A stretch of DNA of 64,000 nt from Rhizophagus irregularis. Lineage: Eukaryota > Glomeromycota > Glomeromycetes > Glomerales > Glomeraceae. Under the pieces are notes generated by a model, which ran no database searches, was not told the DNA's origin, and was given only the letters and a program-made list of their open reading frames with translations. Both the position numbers and the translations under genes were made by a program. The stretch lies in contig NC_089430.1 of the NCBI RefSeq assembly GCF_026210795.1, positions 186,001 to 250,000 on the forward strand, given 5' to 3'. The number at the start of each line of letters is the position of its first letter. The stretch's first letter is position 1. Positions 11,801 to 24,579 of this stretch are shown here, one piece after another.

Positions 11801-14348
11801 GGTCGATGCCTTGGAGAACTGCATAAGATGGCATCAAGCCGTTCGTGGTTATGATTTCATTATATCTATCAGTGAATAAATTAAGAAAAAAAGTGATAAT
11901 AATATCAGGGATTTTTGGCCGTTCTAGTGCCAATTTCAATAATCGTAAATCGACGTGATCGTATGCTTTTGATAAATCTTGTAATACGATCCAGATGGGT
12001 TTTTTCTTAATACGTGCGTGTTCTATTAGATGTTGTGTAATCATAAGTGGTTCTAAAGTTGATTGGCCTAAGACGTCCGCTTTGTTATTGAATTGCAAAA
12101 TTGGGTGTTTAGAAAGCGCTTGGTTTAACCTTGTCAAGATAATGTTGACTAACAATTTCCTGGGAATTTCCAAGAGAGTTATAGGCCTTGTATTGGTTAA
12201 TTTACAATTCCAATCGTGTAGTTTCGGTATCAGAAAGAGTAAAGCATGTTTCCATTTATTTGGAATCACTTTAAGTGTTATGCAAGCGTTAAATATTTTA
12301 ATGAGAATCATTAAAGTTTCCTCGTGTAAATGGGTGATGTCTTCGTATGTGATTTTAGAAGGACCTGGCGCTTTATTGTTGTTCAATTTTTTAAAAATGG
12401 AGGAAAGGTCCATTAAAGTAATTGGTTCAATTAAATTATTCCACCATTCTTCTTTGATATTTTGTAAAGTATGATCATAATGATCTTTCCAATCTTGTGG
12501 CAGGGAGTCTAGGTTCATAATATCCTTGATATTTGGAGGCCCCGCTTGATGTTGGAAATGTTTGATGGCTTCTTTTTCTATAATTTCTGGATTATTAGTA
12601 AATACATAATCACCTTTGTTGTCGATGAATGAAAGTCTATCAAGCACGATACGACGTGGTTTACGATTTAAAATAGAATTAATCATTTTGGTTTGATTGT
12701 GTTGTAAATTATCATTACGTTCTATAACATAAGAACTTATTTTGTCTGAAAGGTGTTTATCATACGCAGATTTGTAAGCGGTCTTCATTGTATGATATAA
12801 TTGGTAAATTTCATCCTTTGTTGATACAAAATTATAAGGAGTAACAGTTGATGGTAAAGTAATTGATAATTTGTTGAAGTCTAATAAGACTTTAAGGCGA
12901 GGGAGGTATTTCATCCATCCTTCGTAGTAGGTATTCCATATATGTTGTGGGATGTTATGTAAAGTTGATAATGTGGGTGTAAAGTTCAATTTGAAACGGA
13001 TTTTAATATGTTTGAGATTTAAAAATTGTTTGACTTGATATAAAAGAATCACGTGATTATTCATCTGTCGTAATTCTAAAGGCAAATCTATATTTGATGA
13101 TGTATTTGAGTTAATAGTTTTTTGTGGTATAATGTCCTCTTTGAGTTCGATTAATGTTTTCTCAAAGAGATCCCATTGTCAGTTTAAGGATGTTTTGTTA
13201 TTAATCTGTTGTGGTTCTTTAGAAAATCTTTTTTTGAATGTTGAGCAGCTACGATTCGTATATGAGGACCATAATTCTTTAGTCATTTGGTCGTATTTGA
13301 AGAATTTTTTAGCTTCTTCATTCCGCTTGTTGAAAGGAAGGACATTCATGAACTTATCAAATAGATGTTTGTTTCTTGAATCGAAAAAAGTTTTTTCTAA
13401 AAGGGTTATAACAATGTTATGATCAGTATTGAAAAAAGATTGTGGTATCGATTGTGTATAAGAATGAATTGATTGTTCTAATAGATATGTATTTCCAAAA
13501 TGATAGTCAATTCTATTTGTGTTATGAGTTGAATTGTTATCTAAAGATTCTTGGTGATATTTAATCATATCTTTGTATCCGTTATTTTTAAGTAAACGGA
13601 TGGAAGGATAATTCGGATCTGATTTATTTTTTGTTGTTACATTAAAGTCGCCGATAACAATGGCGTATGAATTTTTGGTGTTGTTGGATTTGGTAATTAA
13701 TTTGTTCAATTTGTCGACGCAAATAGCGCTGATTTTAGATTTGGTGATATCATTCTTAGGGCTAGATGGTAGGTAGCAGCAAGTCACATTCAGTTGTTTT
13801 GATTTCTTGAAACCGAAGATGAGATTGATGATACGTCCTTCGAGAAATTCTGTATGTTGTAAATGTTTTTCCATTTTATCGGTAATCATGATGGCGACTC
13901 CTGAGCCTTTATTTGAACCAGAAGTGTCATGAACTATGTATATAAAATTGTTAGGTAAAGTAGGATGTTTGTGTTTGTTAATAATAGTGTTTGATTGATC
14001 TCCAAAGAGACCAGTTTCTGATAGACCAAGAATATCAAAATTGTGTCCGACAAAATAATTAATGATGTCGTTAAGTTTGTTGTTGAAGGCTGTTTGAATA
14101 TTAATGCTGCCTATTTTGATATAATCGATAAAAAAATTTTTATTAATATTTTCTTGATTGATCACGTGCAAATTTGTAATGTGTTCTTCATTGATCAAGT
14201 GATCGGAAGTTTGTGAGAAAGAATGTGAAGTATTAGGAAAGGGGTCAGATATATTTAAGTTGTTGTATGACATTTTTAAAGTAAATTGAAAATTGAAATG
14301 TGTGTAAACCAAAAAATTGGGATAAAAACAATAAGGGGAATCAAACAT
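8899..14348 (-). pseudogene. LINE ORF2: endonuclease-RT-RNase H polyprotein, disrupted
   Basis: One reading frame of about 1,800 codons is broken at four places: TGA at 13179-13181, TAA at 11682-11684, a frameshift near 11590-11620, and TAA at 11086-11088. Frame continues across each stop. The first segment (14348-13179) has APE-type endonuclease motifs: IGSINIQT, LGLSETG, VIGDFNV, and TDHN near its end. The second segment has reverse transcriptase motifs NTRPITLL, DLSKAYDHVD and GIDQGEVVSPLLW. The catalytic YLDD lies just past the TAA at 11682. The last segment (10962-8899, 687 codons) holds RNase H with TFYTDGS, the glutamate in SKSESMG and IYTDSANC, followed by a Cys/His-rich tail. All catalytic residues I can place are still present, so the damage is recent relative to the substitutions. 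Confidence 0.9.
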
Positions 14349-14389
14349 TATGTCCGATTTCTTTATGATTATAAAGAATAAATCACAAT

Positions 14390-16508
14390 TTAAACCTGAG
14401 GTTTATTACCGCAATTGAATGGGTTAAGTATGAAGCTTGATTGTCCTGAGGTATCTTGTTCAGACGCTTCATATGTGTTTTCAATGATGCCTGTATCGGA
14501 GACCTCCCCAGATTCAGTATAATATTCGTCTGAGAGTGGGAGTGCATTACTGTCTTCCATGGCCGGTTCGGCAGATGGTTGGATGAACCATTTTTTCACC
14601 TCTTTTAGAGGAGTTTTTTTGTATGGGATACTAGTACGCTTGGCTTTTCTGACTGGTTGTAGTCGAAGGGGTGAGGTTTGTGATACTTGTAAGGTGTCAA
14701 TGAGTGTTTGCATTTGTGTCATCAAGCTTTTGTGTTGATTTTCTAGACTACCTTGTCTCTGTGTGAGCAAGGCTATGTTAGTGTCAATCGTGGTCAATTG
14801 TTGATGATGTGATGAGTATTAATCCGTGAACGTTTGGTGGGAACCTTGTAGTACGTTAACATGATTTGTTAAAGTAGTAATTTGTTGTTCCATATGTGCG
14901 ATTTTGTTTAGGATTTCTTAAGGAATTTGTTGTTGAGTCCAGGATGAAGTAGACTTTTGATGTGTCCCGTCCAGGTTTTTCTTAATGTTATTATAGGATT
15001 GTTTTTGTTTTCCTTGTGTATCAGGTTGAGGGCGAGATTGTATGTTTGATTTACCAGAATTATTATTGGCTGGAGAGTCTTATGACGTGGTTATAATTTT
15101 GTCTAGTTGTTTCATTGATCATTATGCATTCCTTGTTACGCATGATGAAACGTTTTTTGAAAATTTTTCGTTCATTTTTGTCTAAGGTGAAATCTGTACT
15201 AGTACAGTTTTTATATTCGTGTATGTGACTACCATATACATTACATGTTTTTTTGGTATTTGTGTAAGGAAAAATAAAGATTGTATATTCTCCAAATTTT
15301 GTACCCGTGATTGTAGTGTAATCTTTTTTAATATCATCAGAGTGAACGTATATAAATGCGTTCTTGAAGAATGATGAGCGTGAGGTTTGAGTAAATGTAC
15401 ACGTTCGTCCCTTTAGATGTGTAACTAAAGGGCTTAAATCTTTTGCGTTCGTGTTTAAAGGTAAACCAGTGATTTTATAGAAAGCAGAGGTTTGTTGTGT
15501 GTATATTGGATGTTTCGGATTGCCTGGTAGGATTCTGGCTACTGAGTCCTTAATAACTAAGCACCAGTCTTGTTCTAATAGGTAATCTGCCGCTGCTTTG
15601 TCTTCAAAGCTAATTATTAGTTATTTATAGCTCAGCTTGATAAAAATTGGTTTGTCATTTTTGTTCCGGTTTTGGATTTTTTGAGGTAGTTTTCTAATTT
15701 CTTTGTAAGTTGCGATTCTTTTTCCCGTTACGTTAGTTATTTGTTTTATTAATAATGTGACATCGTAATTGATAGGGATATCTAATATTTTGATGATCGT
15801 GTTATCTTGTAATTGGAGTTTACGTTCAATTAAGGTATCTATATTTTGTTGTGTATATTCATAAATTTTAACATTTTGAAGTTCTGGAGGTGATGTTTTG
15901 ATAAGGTATGACAATTTGTCTTTAGTCGACACAGATATCATATAAAATTTGAATGTCATTTTTTTGAGGGATCTAACTTTAATAAAGTCTTTGTCTCCGA
16001 CAAAGATGTTGTTGAGTTTTTGTAAAATTTCTTTGTCTGTAAGTTTTGGCGGAAAACTATCTCGTGGGATAAACCCTTCAAAAGAAGTTTGTGCTTGTAT
16101 ATTTGAGGCTGAGAATATGTTGTCGATCATGGGGATTTCCTCGATTGGTGGTGGATTACCGTTAATGGATGTAGATCCTTCTAAAGGTTGTTGTGTATCA
16201 TTAATCGTTTCAATGATTGGTGCAGTTGGTAAATGGGCGTTGAAGTCACGTGTTTCTGAGGAATTTTTCCCAGAGACTTGCTCCACGGAGGAGGAAGTTC
16301 GAGAAGGTAAAGTCAAAGCAGGCTCGGCTGTCTTCTGACTATTTTCGTTGTTTGTTGTAGATATGTTCGACATTTTTCTATTTCTATTATTATTAACGTT
16401 AGGAGCGAAAGTTCTATATATATCTTCTTTGTCGGTAGAAAAATGATATGTTTTTTCGATATTTTTTAGAATTTTTTGAGAAAACTTGGAACGAGTGTTT
16501 TTACTCAT
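14390..16508 (-). pseudogene. LINE ORF1: RNA-binding protein with zinc-knuckle-like motif and coiled coil, disrupted
   Basis: The first 295 codons (16508-15621) begin MSKNTRSKFSQK and are basic, then Ser/Pro-rich, then fold-like. After a TAA at 15621-15623 the same frame continues to about 15064. This part contains an RRM-like stretch (KITGLPLNTNAKDLSPLV) and CNVYGSHIHEYKNC, a CCHC knuckle in which the second cysteine appears to have become tyrosine. More stops follow, then an open segment at 14797-14390 with a coiled coil (LLTQRQGSLENQHKSL) and an acidic tail. LINE ORF1 proteins coat the element RNA; this copy is non-functional. The start is taken at the first ATG, 144 bp from the element's 5' end. 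Confidence 0.8.
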
Positions 16509-17000
16509 GTAAATAATGTAAACAAGAGTGTAGAGTCCAAAAAATCACAAATTAGATCAGGTTTGTATGTAGAAAAAATAGTTTATATAGTATATTTCTT
16601 TAGCTAAAAAAATGGTCAGAGTGATCATTCTCCAGAGTTTCCCGAAGTTTCCGAAATTGATTCTGTTTGTGATTATTTCGATTACGTCCTTCCTTTTTTG
16701 TACATCACATGATTATAAATTGTCCAATAATCTTTAAATATTTTAATGACAAATGATCAAATAACAAAGGACGCAAATGACAGCCCAATCATTTGGAATT
16801 TGTCATTTCACGAATAATTCAAATGCCAAATGCCAAATGAAGGGGTGTCATTTGACCAAATGACTCCTAATCCGAAAAATGGTCAAATGACCAGGTCATT
16901 TCTGAATACTGTGTTAAACAGAAAATCCTATTCGTCTGGCTTAATGCACCATTTTAATCACCCTTATTAACTTTCTATTATATAATTTTTTATTTCCTAG

Positions 17001-17846
17001 ATTATAGTTGCCCATTTTGACGATGCCAAGTGGCACTTAGTATATTTCAAACTTATGTGGACGAAAATGTAAGTTGTTTAAATCGAATTTACATATGTGT
17101 ATCTTTTTTATGGTTTTAATATATTAATATTAGTTGGTTTATTTATATCGTAGGAAGAAGAAAATTATTATTGCTGCGCTTGGTCTATTGATCTGAATGG
17201 CACATTTGTCATTACTACGCACCTCCTCATGCTTGTTCTCCCAGCAAGTGCTACCATTATAATATGCTATTGGAAGGCTATAGGGAGACGATTTGTACAC
17301 CTGTCAGGTCAGATTTTTTATGCCCAGAGGTGGGAGCGCCATTACTTGCTGTTACTGAAGCTACAGGAATTATTATAATTCTAAACACTAAGTGTAGGAT
17401 CGGCTATAAAAGTATAATAACAAAATTATATTACAAATTGATTTAAATGGAATTTGAACATCATGATATTTGGTTTCTTTGCTTTGGAATTTCATATGAC
17501 TATCAAATGCTTGCAACGGGAATCAAGCAAGGCAAATTTATATATGGGATTTTCAGGATATTATTCCACATTATATTGATTACTATATCGAAAAGAAAAA
17601 AGCAGAGTATTCGGGAACGAAAAAGGAAAAAGCTGTAAAAAGAAAGGCAGTACTTCCATTGTTAATAAAAAGATTAGTGACAATACTGATGCATTAGTAA
17701 GTGGAAGTTCTTATGTAAGTGAAAGAGCATATATTAAGAAACCTATTATCCTTGAATCATTTTCATGCGAGAGCATAATTCGACAAGTTGATTTTTCAAA
17801 AGATAGACAATGCTTTGATTTGGTGTTAGAAAGATGTTGGAAATAA
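17001..17846 (+). pseudogene. Relic of an EED/ESC-type WD40 gene (Polycomb PRC2 subunit)
   Basis: Four pieces match the EED family in order. IFQTYVDEN (about 17039-17068) is followed by an intron (17069-17153) and then EEENYYCCAWSID, matching the family's YVD...ENFYTCAW. GAPLLAV...GIIIILN lies at about 17325-17395, matching PLLAVAG...GIIRIIN. HHDIWFLCFGISYDYQMLATG lies at 17459-17520, matching the CDIWY...MLALGN blade; a frame change then leads to WDFQD. IIRQVDFSKDRQCF lies near 17771-17815, matching IRQTSFSRD near the C-terminus. The middle blades are missing. There is a TGA after DYSCPF, a 100-bp unrelated insert after CAWSID, and at least two frameshifts. The retained intron argues against a processed copy. 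EED reads H3K27me3 within PRC2; this copy cannot do so. Confidence 0.75.
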
Positions 17847-20337
17847 AGCGATTGGAAATGATGCGATTAATGGCAATAGCATAAATCATCAATAAGACAT
17901 TTAATTGAAATTATTAACCAAGCGCGAAGTAAAGCTTGATCTCATAAATCAGCTTGTATAGTATATTTTGTATTACGCAAAGCTACTACCACAAATTATA
18001 TCTCATCAGTACTTACGTGAGAATTTGGCATAGAATTTAATTAATTTAGAAATTTTATTATCAATAATGGACAAAAAACATACGTACAAAAAAAAAATCA
18101 AAGATAGTAAATGTTCAATTCCCGCAAACAATGGTGGTTGTATAACTGATAATTTTTTATTTAATAATTTAAATACATAAGTAGTAATTATAATGATTTT
18201 ATTTAATAATTTAATAAATAAATTAATAATAAAATACGATGATATATATAAAAGGCTCAATGACATTTATCAATTTATCATGACTGCAACTACAAATTGT
18301 AATTGTTTCTAGTGATATAAAGATTCATTTCGATGATACAAGAAGAACATTCTTATTAAAATAAATTCACAAATAGAGTTATAGGATCACCGCCCAACCT
18401 TCTTTTTATATATTTAACTGAACTGACAAAATGACGAAAATTTGTTATTGAGTCGTTTATTTATATTTATCTGGTCACGGACTTGCTAATCTAAAATGGT
18501 GTGTCCAATTTTATAAAATCTTTTAAATAACTAGAGGTCCGGACCGGTCCTCAAATCATGAGCCAAAGACCATGAAGACCAGTCCTAGGATCGGTCTTTG
18601 CCAGGACCGATCCAACCGTATAAATAACCAAAATATTTTTCTATAGTTAGGTTTGTAAAGTTTGATATTTTTTTTAGAATTTTTTTTTGTCTAATGTTCA
18701 CGTGATAATCGCCAATCGTTTGATTGGCTAATAGTTCAGATTGTATAAAAAAATCTATTATGCCATTTATGTATCGTTCAGCTAGTATATATGAGACTGG
18801 ATCCGTTAATCCGGATATCCAATTTTGGGGTCGTCTAAATATTCAATGAAGTATTTGATAACAATTATACCTAATTTTTGAAATAGTATATATAACATAT
18901 TAGGATCGTGCTACAACTTCATGATTACTTGTTGTAATGGTTGTATAAAAATAATAAATATTAACAATATTTGTATGGACAAATTTTGTTTAATATATCG
19001 AATACTGTAGATTATTATATGAATGAGAAATTATGTGACAATGTTGTGGTGAAACAATGGGTAAGTTTCTCCATAAAGACGAGATTGAATATGTAGTAGT
19101 GATATTACTGCGCCTTAATCTCTGAAGGAGAAAGTCATGATTACGTTTCTATAGGAAAAAATGATTTTTGAGATTTTAAGAAATTATACATAAATTGTGT
19201 TTTGGAGATTAGATTTCTATCACACTGTTACAAAATTCATATTCAAATAAAAATTGTATGTTTCGTAACTTTGTTGAATTTATTACTCTTTTATGATTGG
19301 GGCGCAATTGATTCACCGCACAGAAATGCGCCACTCGCACAGCGATTTTTTGATGAAAAATAAATACTGATGTGAAGTATATTTTTGATGTACAAATTAT
19401 TTACTAAATTTACACAAAATAGTTTTGTTTGAGAAATATTTGTTGATTATCAAGATGCACTGCAAAACTACAGAAGAACAGTATTTAGGATTGCTTGATG
19501 TATTTTAGGAGAAAAAATTTCTACATTTCTAATGAGAAAGAAACGTTTTTATGCTACAGAAGTAATGATACATCATGCATCTTGCTAATAGGAGACTGAT
19601 TCTGGAATGGTTATCTGCTTTTCATGCAATTAATTTGCATACACTAGAATATCCTACATGGAAATAGGTGAAAAACTCGCATATAATGGAAAGTTTCAAC
19701 CAAGAAATTCAGATAGGTTGGTTTTGATGGAGCGCATATAAAAATGTATCTGGGCTACAGCTTGTACTGGAAACAAGTTTTGCAAGCTAAATTTCATGAA
19801 AATATGACAAGTGATCCCATTGGATAGATTAACGGCATTCCATCAATATGATTTGATCCATTTGGTAAATTTCGACGCAAAAAACCATCCATTAATCTCG
19901 GAATTAATTTCAGCAATAAATATGACTATATTAAAGAAAATTAACTATAAATATTTTTATGGCTGGAATGCTTTAGACGCATCAGGCAGAAACAATCTAT
20001 AATCCCTTCCTCTTCCAAAGAAGTATAGCTTCGAGGGAAGATTTGATTAATAAGTTTTGGGATAATAACTCAGAGATGCGATACTAGAAGTATCCATTAA
20101 ACATAAATGGGCGGGACGGATTGATGAACATTGAGATTCCGTAGAAAAAGGAGATAGAACAGGGACTTAAATTAAATATATTATTTGAAAAATTATAACT
20201 TGACAACAAATTTTGTTAAATAGAAAGCAAATAAACATATTTTGTTATATTTATTTATAAGTAAATATATCTTTTCTTTTCTTTTAGTTAAATCAATTTT
20301 ATTTTACAGACACGCCGTATTGAATTATCCACCGAAT
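17847..20337. other. Intergenic stretch, no gene recognised
   Basis: A+T-rich sequence with only short open frames. Traces of decayed coding sequence may exist at about 19800-20000, where about 60 codons are open, but no family signature is visible. The one structured element is the repeat at 18536-18617. Open frames on the minus strand near 18006-18266 are low-complexity and not called. Confidence 0.4.
18536..18617. repeat. Short GGACCGGTCC-type palindromic repeat, family shared with 34.1-34.7 kb
   Basis: GGTCCGGACCGGTCCTCAAA at 18536-18555 occurs exactly in reverse complement at 34188-34207. The other end, GGACCGATCCAACC, resembles the GGACTAATCCAACC end at 34728-34741. It looks like a MITE or solo MITE end. 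No duplication could be fixed. Confidence 0.6.
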
Positions 20338-22990
20338 TTATTTTAATGATTCCGTAAATGCTTCAAGTGAATGAGTGATTTGTATACCTGAAGTACCTAA
20401 AGGAATGATACATTATGTTATTTAATGCTTTAAATCAACGTACTATATTCAAGCACACAATAACTTACTTTCACCCGTTGTTGTATTTTCACCTGTCGAT
20501 GGCGTCGGTGGCGTCGGCAGTGTTGGTGGCGTTGGTGGCGGTGGTGGTTCATAATTTAACTGAGGAATCTCATTAGTAACAATGGAAGCAATTTTTCCTT
20601 CGGAGAAATCACGCATGATATCAAGTTCGTCTATCATAGTTAAATGTATTAGAATCAACAAGTTTGACACACATCGCTTAAATATCGTACTTACACAACC
20701 AATTTTGGTAGTCATTAATGTGGATTGTATTCCATTCGTCAGCTAATATATGAATTAGTTAATTACAGCGTCAAAAACAATTTGATAAGGGTTAGCATCT
20801 TACCTTCGTCTTCATATTTTTTATCATCATTATCAGAATTTGTGCCTACAATAAGTTGTATAAAGTGAGTTTACCACATAACCTTTTAACTATAAATATA
20901 TCGAATATCAACAATACCCGAATCTGTTACCTTTTTTTATTTTCGCTGCCAGTTTTTCTATGATGGGATCTTTAATAGTTTGTGTTTTTACAGATTGACT
21001 CGCATATTCAACGTTAGAATCGTGTACTTCGTCAAATGAATTTTGTTTGTTTGTGATAAACTGTTGTATGGTGTCCGGTAAGGGAGTTTTGTTGAACTCA
21101 TTAAGCCAGAATAATATTTTTTGATACAGATCCTTAGTAGTTGGACGTTTATCTGGATCTTTGTCCCAACATTTTTGCATCAATTCCTTGTAATCTGGTG
21201 GTGTTTCATCAAGAATCTTCGGACGAAGGTTTTCACATATCTCTCTAGCCAAGTATTTATCATATACACGATCATAGAATGGATATTCTTTCGAAGTAAT
21301 GAACCACATAATTATTCCAATACTATAGACGTCTGATGCTTGGGTGTAAGGTTCTCCATTTAAAACTTCTGGAGCTATGAATGGTAAAACGCCAAATATC
21401 TCATCAGATGATGTTACATCATCAACTTGACGACAAAGACCTAAATCAGACACAGAAATGGTCCTTCGGTAATGGAGGAGATTTCCTGGGTGCAAATCAC
21501 GATGAACCAACCCTCTAATATGAATATCAGCTAGTCCGTATAAAATATGTCGTAAAATATCTAATTTGTTTAACCAATTCAGTCTTTTTTTCATGTAATT
21601 TCTTAAATTGCCTCCGTGGGCGTAAGGAAAAACCATGATATATTCATTAGTCTTAGGATTTTTTGAGATACCATAGCAACGAAGCACTGTACTAGAAGAT
21701 GACTTGATATAGGCAGTGACCTAAAATAATTAATGTACAAATGGTTAATATAATAATTCAAGCTATCCACGTCTTTATAAATGCTTATGTTACCTCTTCA
21801 AGAAACTCTTTACCGATGTGTATTGAATTCTTGAGTTCTTTTAAAGCTACAGGTGTGTTTGGATATCGAACTCTCTTTCCAAGAGCATAATCCCAGGTAC
21901 CGAGTCCTTCAACCCAATTGGCTTTATAAACATTCGCATAAGCACCACGACCTACGAATTCAACATTAACAAATTTTTCATAAGGGATCCATTGTATAAA
22001 TCCATTTGGATATTTGATAGAAAGCTGAGAGTCATGGATAATTTTATCGAACTCTGGATTGCCACTTCCCCAATTGGAGAACTGTTTTTTAAACTGTTCA
22101 ATATCACAGAACTTGCACCATTTAATAAATACATATGGTCTGTTGCATACAAAGCATTGTTGTGCTTGATTACTATAAGCTGGAGTCCTAGCCATTCGTA
22201 TCCTATTGAGCTTGAGAACTGTTTTATCAAGCAGTTCACGATATTCTTTAATCTTATCTTCGGTTGCAGTTATGTCATCTTGATATATGTTCAGATTAAC
22301 ACCGATTTCAATGAAAAGATTCTCTATCTGATACATCGTGTTGAGTCTATGAATAAGAATATTGTTTGATAATTTGGATTGAGTACGTGAATCAAATCTA
22401 CTTAACAATGAACGTTATTTAACTTACTTCGAGAAAAAACCCAAGTTACAACAACCTCGGCTTTTGGTATGATAAGAATGCTTAAAAAGACGATATATCA
22501 GAGGATGAAAGCTTCCACCTGGTAGACTCAATTTACTCAATTTCGAAAGTTGACTGAGGGTTTTGTTAATACTATCTTTGTTTTTCTGAGTAGTCTCCTC
22601 GAAAAGCTTTCCAAACTCATCACATTTTTTCTGATAATCTTCGAATTCATCTATACAGGTTCTCCAGCCGGAAATAAATTCCTTTGCTATGGCATACCTT
22701 TCTTGATAAGTTTTATCGTCTTCCTTGCCCTTAGGAGGTACTTCTGATGGATAAGAATTGTCTATATTTGACTGGGCTAATTTTATTTGACCTTTCCGGT
22801 TTACCCAAGCTTTTACTTCGTTTTTGAGCTTCAAGTTCTCCTCTTGTACATCTTTAGCTTTTTCATTAAGAGAGCGAAGCTTCTTTTGGTTTTCGTTAAA
22901 TCCTTCTAACTTATCTTTTAACAATCCATTGGAGTCGAATAGAGAAGTAAAATCATCAGCGCTAAACTCCGTATTCTCCGTATTGTCCAT
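20338..22990 (-). CDS. Tyrosine-kinase-like protein kinase with coiled-coil leader and zinc-ribbon-like motif (7 exons)
   Basis: Exons on the minus strand are 22990-22428, 22346-21794, 21720-20931, 20845-20804, 20742-20695, 20630-20469 and 20396-20338. All are GT-AG with matching phases, giving 738 residues. Residues 1-187 are charged and coiled-coil. A CFVC...WCKFC motif at 252-268 is the leader commonly seen before kinases of this fungal group. The kinase domain has GRGAYANVY (320-328), VALK with Lys 357, HRDLHPGN (445-452), DLG in place of DFG (464-466) and APE (488-490). Catalytic residues are present, so activity is likely. The tail is acidic, then Pro/Thr-rich (PPPPPTPP). It lies head-to-head with the pseudokinase gene at 24580. 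Substrates are unknown. Confidence 0.88.
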
Positions 22991-23230
22991 GTTAGTAAAT
23001 TCAGGAGTTGCTTGATACCTATTATAAATAATACAATGTGACGCAAAAAATAAGCACCGTGCAACATTGGGTGTAACTGATAATAGATTTAATATATACC
23101 GGCACTAACACAATATATTCCCGAGTATATGATAAAGTAGTATGGTACGATATGATATAATAAGTAAGGTATGTAACCTTTGGGTATGATTAATCACATT
23201 ACAGTTGTATTATAGACAAAATGAATACAA

Positions 23231-23266
<36 letters not shown>

Positions 23267-24579
23267 GTTATTTCCGTACCTAATATATACAGTACATCCA
23301 GAGAAACAGTACGGTAAGATCGGCGGGTAAAGTTACCTAAAAAATCAATAAAGCATAATTAACAAATACACAAGAACATTCCATAACAAAATAAACACCT
23401 TGCCGATATTTCTTATTTTAGGAATTTCCAAGTAAGTTGTCTGTGTAAGGCCCCCTGAATATGGCGAACTTGATGTACAGTTACACAATATTAGACATCT
23501 TCTTTAGGTCAAATGCGATCATGTGTAGTTAATTTTTGTCGTACACCAAATAAAATTGGAAATATGTTTTGTCCAGGCTGATCAAAAGAAGTCCCCCATT
23601 TTTTTTTTGGAGATATTCGCGTAAAAAGTTTCGCGTAAAATATATAAAATTTAATTATTATTTTAATTATAAAGACTTAAAAATTCCTTCACATCTTCAA
23701 ATATTTAACAATTAAAACTTATTAAATTTATAACTATTCTAATAACTATCTAACTATCCTAAGAAATCTATTATGAATCTGGACAACACTATATTCATCA
23801 TTAACGAATTAATGAAGAATATTTGTTATATATCTATCATTTATTTCAAACACTTCAAATTTCTGATAATTATAAAGTAAAATCTATTTGGAAAAAGTTT
23901 AGGAAAGATGGTTAGTCAGTTGTATACAAGTATTAGAGTAATTAAAAAAAAAATCAAACACGTAAAAGTAATACTTTTTAACTATATAATAATAATAATA
24001 TTTCACTTTTTTTAAATAAAAGCAAATAAAACTTACTTGCAATAAAACTCTCCCGGTTTCTTTCTTGAGATTTTTTGATCCGTTCCTTTCATTTTTGATC
24101 GGTTCCTCAGTTTATTACATATTAAAAAGTTTTGTTCGGGGAGTTGAAGATATTTAGGGATCGACAATAATTCTCATGATTATATGACATTTATGTCACA
24201 CATAACAAAAAATAGGGCACACTATTTTTTTGATCAGACCGATATGTTATTTCATTCACTTTATACACTTCAACGGTTCAACTAAATTTCTATATTTCCG
24301 TTCATTGTGCGTATGCGTGTTTTTTGTGTGTAACTGTCAACTCATTTTTCTTATTATAAACAAATATACGAAATAATAAAAATCAATGCTAGATGCAACA
24401 TGTTGCAATTCTATTGGTTATCAATACATGTAGTATTCAGCCACTTGAAAGATTAACGCTGATATATCCATATCAAGCAATATATATTATCCGGATAGAC
24501 GGATGGTTTGCCTTTCTAAATATTGTTTTTATCTGATATCAAAAATACCAAAATCATATAAATATGAAAGGTCACTGCT
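22991..24579. other. Divergent intergenic region between the two kinase-family genes
   Basis: Holds the upstream sequence of both the minus-strand kinase and the plus-strand pseudokinase. A run of 27 A sits at about 23238-23264. No coding exon, inverted-repeat pair or clear TATA box could be assigned. Confidence 0.4.

Larger units (their letters stand above)
8559..16652 (-). mobile_element. Full-length but degenerate LINE (APE endonuclease, RT, RNase H)
   Basis: The 8.1-kb retroelement reads on the minus strand. It is bounded by a perfect 15-bp target duplication GAAATTGATTCTGTT (8544-8558 and 16653-16667). Its 3' end abuts an ATTTT/ATTTTTA tract next to the left duplication, as expected for target-primed reverse transcription. 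Order on its own strand: 5' leader, ORF1 with RNA-binding and zinc-knuckle-like parts, then ORF2 with an APE-type endonuclease, reverse transcriptase and RNase H. Domain order fits fungal RNase H-bearing LINEs (Tad/I-like), but I cannot fix the clade. Several stops and at least one frameshift make it inactive. Non-coding ends are 8559-8898 and 16509-16652. Confidence 0.92.
7973..16911. mobile_element. hAT MITE with 8-bp TSD, itself split by a LINE
   Basis: The element starts CAGTGTTTGGCAAATGAC at 7973 and ends with the complement of CAGTATTCAGAAATGAC at 16911. The exact octamer TGTTAAAC flanks it on both sides (7965-7972 and 16912-16919). Subterminal regions at both ends are dense in AAATGAC/GTCATTT repeats. 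Removing the LINE (8559-16652) and one copy of its duplication leaves about 830 bp of non-coding MITE. Confidence 0.9.
7639..16943. mobile_element. Outer MITE split by a nested hAT element
   Basis: The left end TAAGGCCAGACCAATTTGAT plus TTTCCGTTTAAC (7639-7670) is complementary to the right end at 16912-16943 (GTTAAACAGAAAATCC...GGCTTA). Flanking ATG (7636-7638 and 16944-16946) may be a 3-bp target duplication. Without the insertion at 7973-16911 the element would be about 360 bp and closely related to the one at 5618-5996. The insertion lies only about 24 bp inside the right end. Confidence 0.75.
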
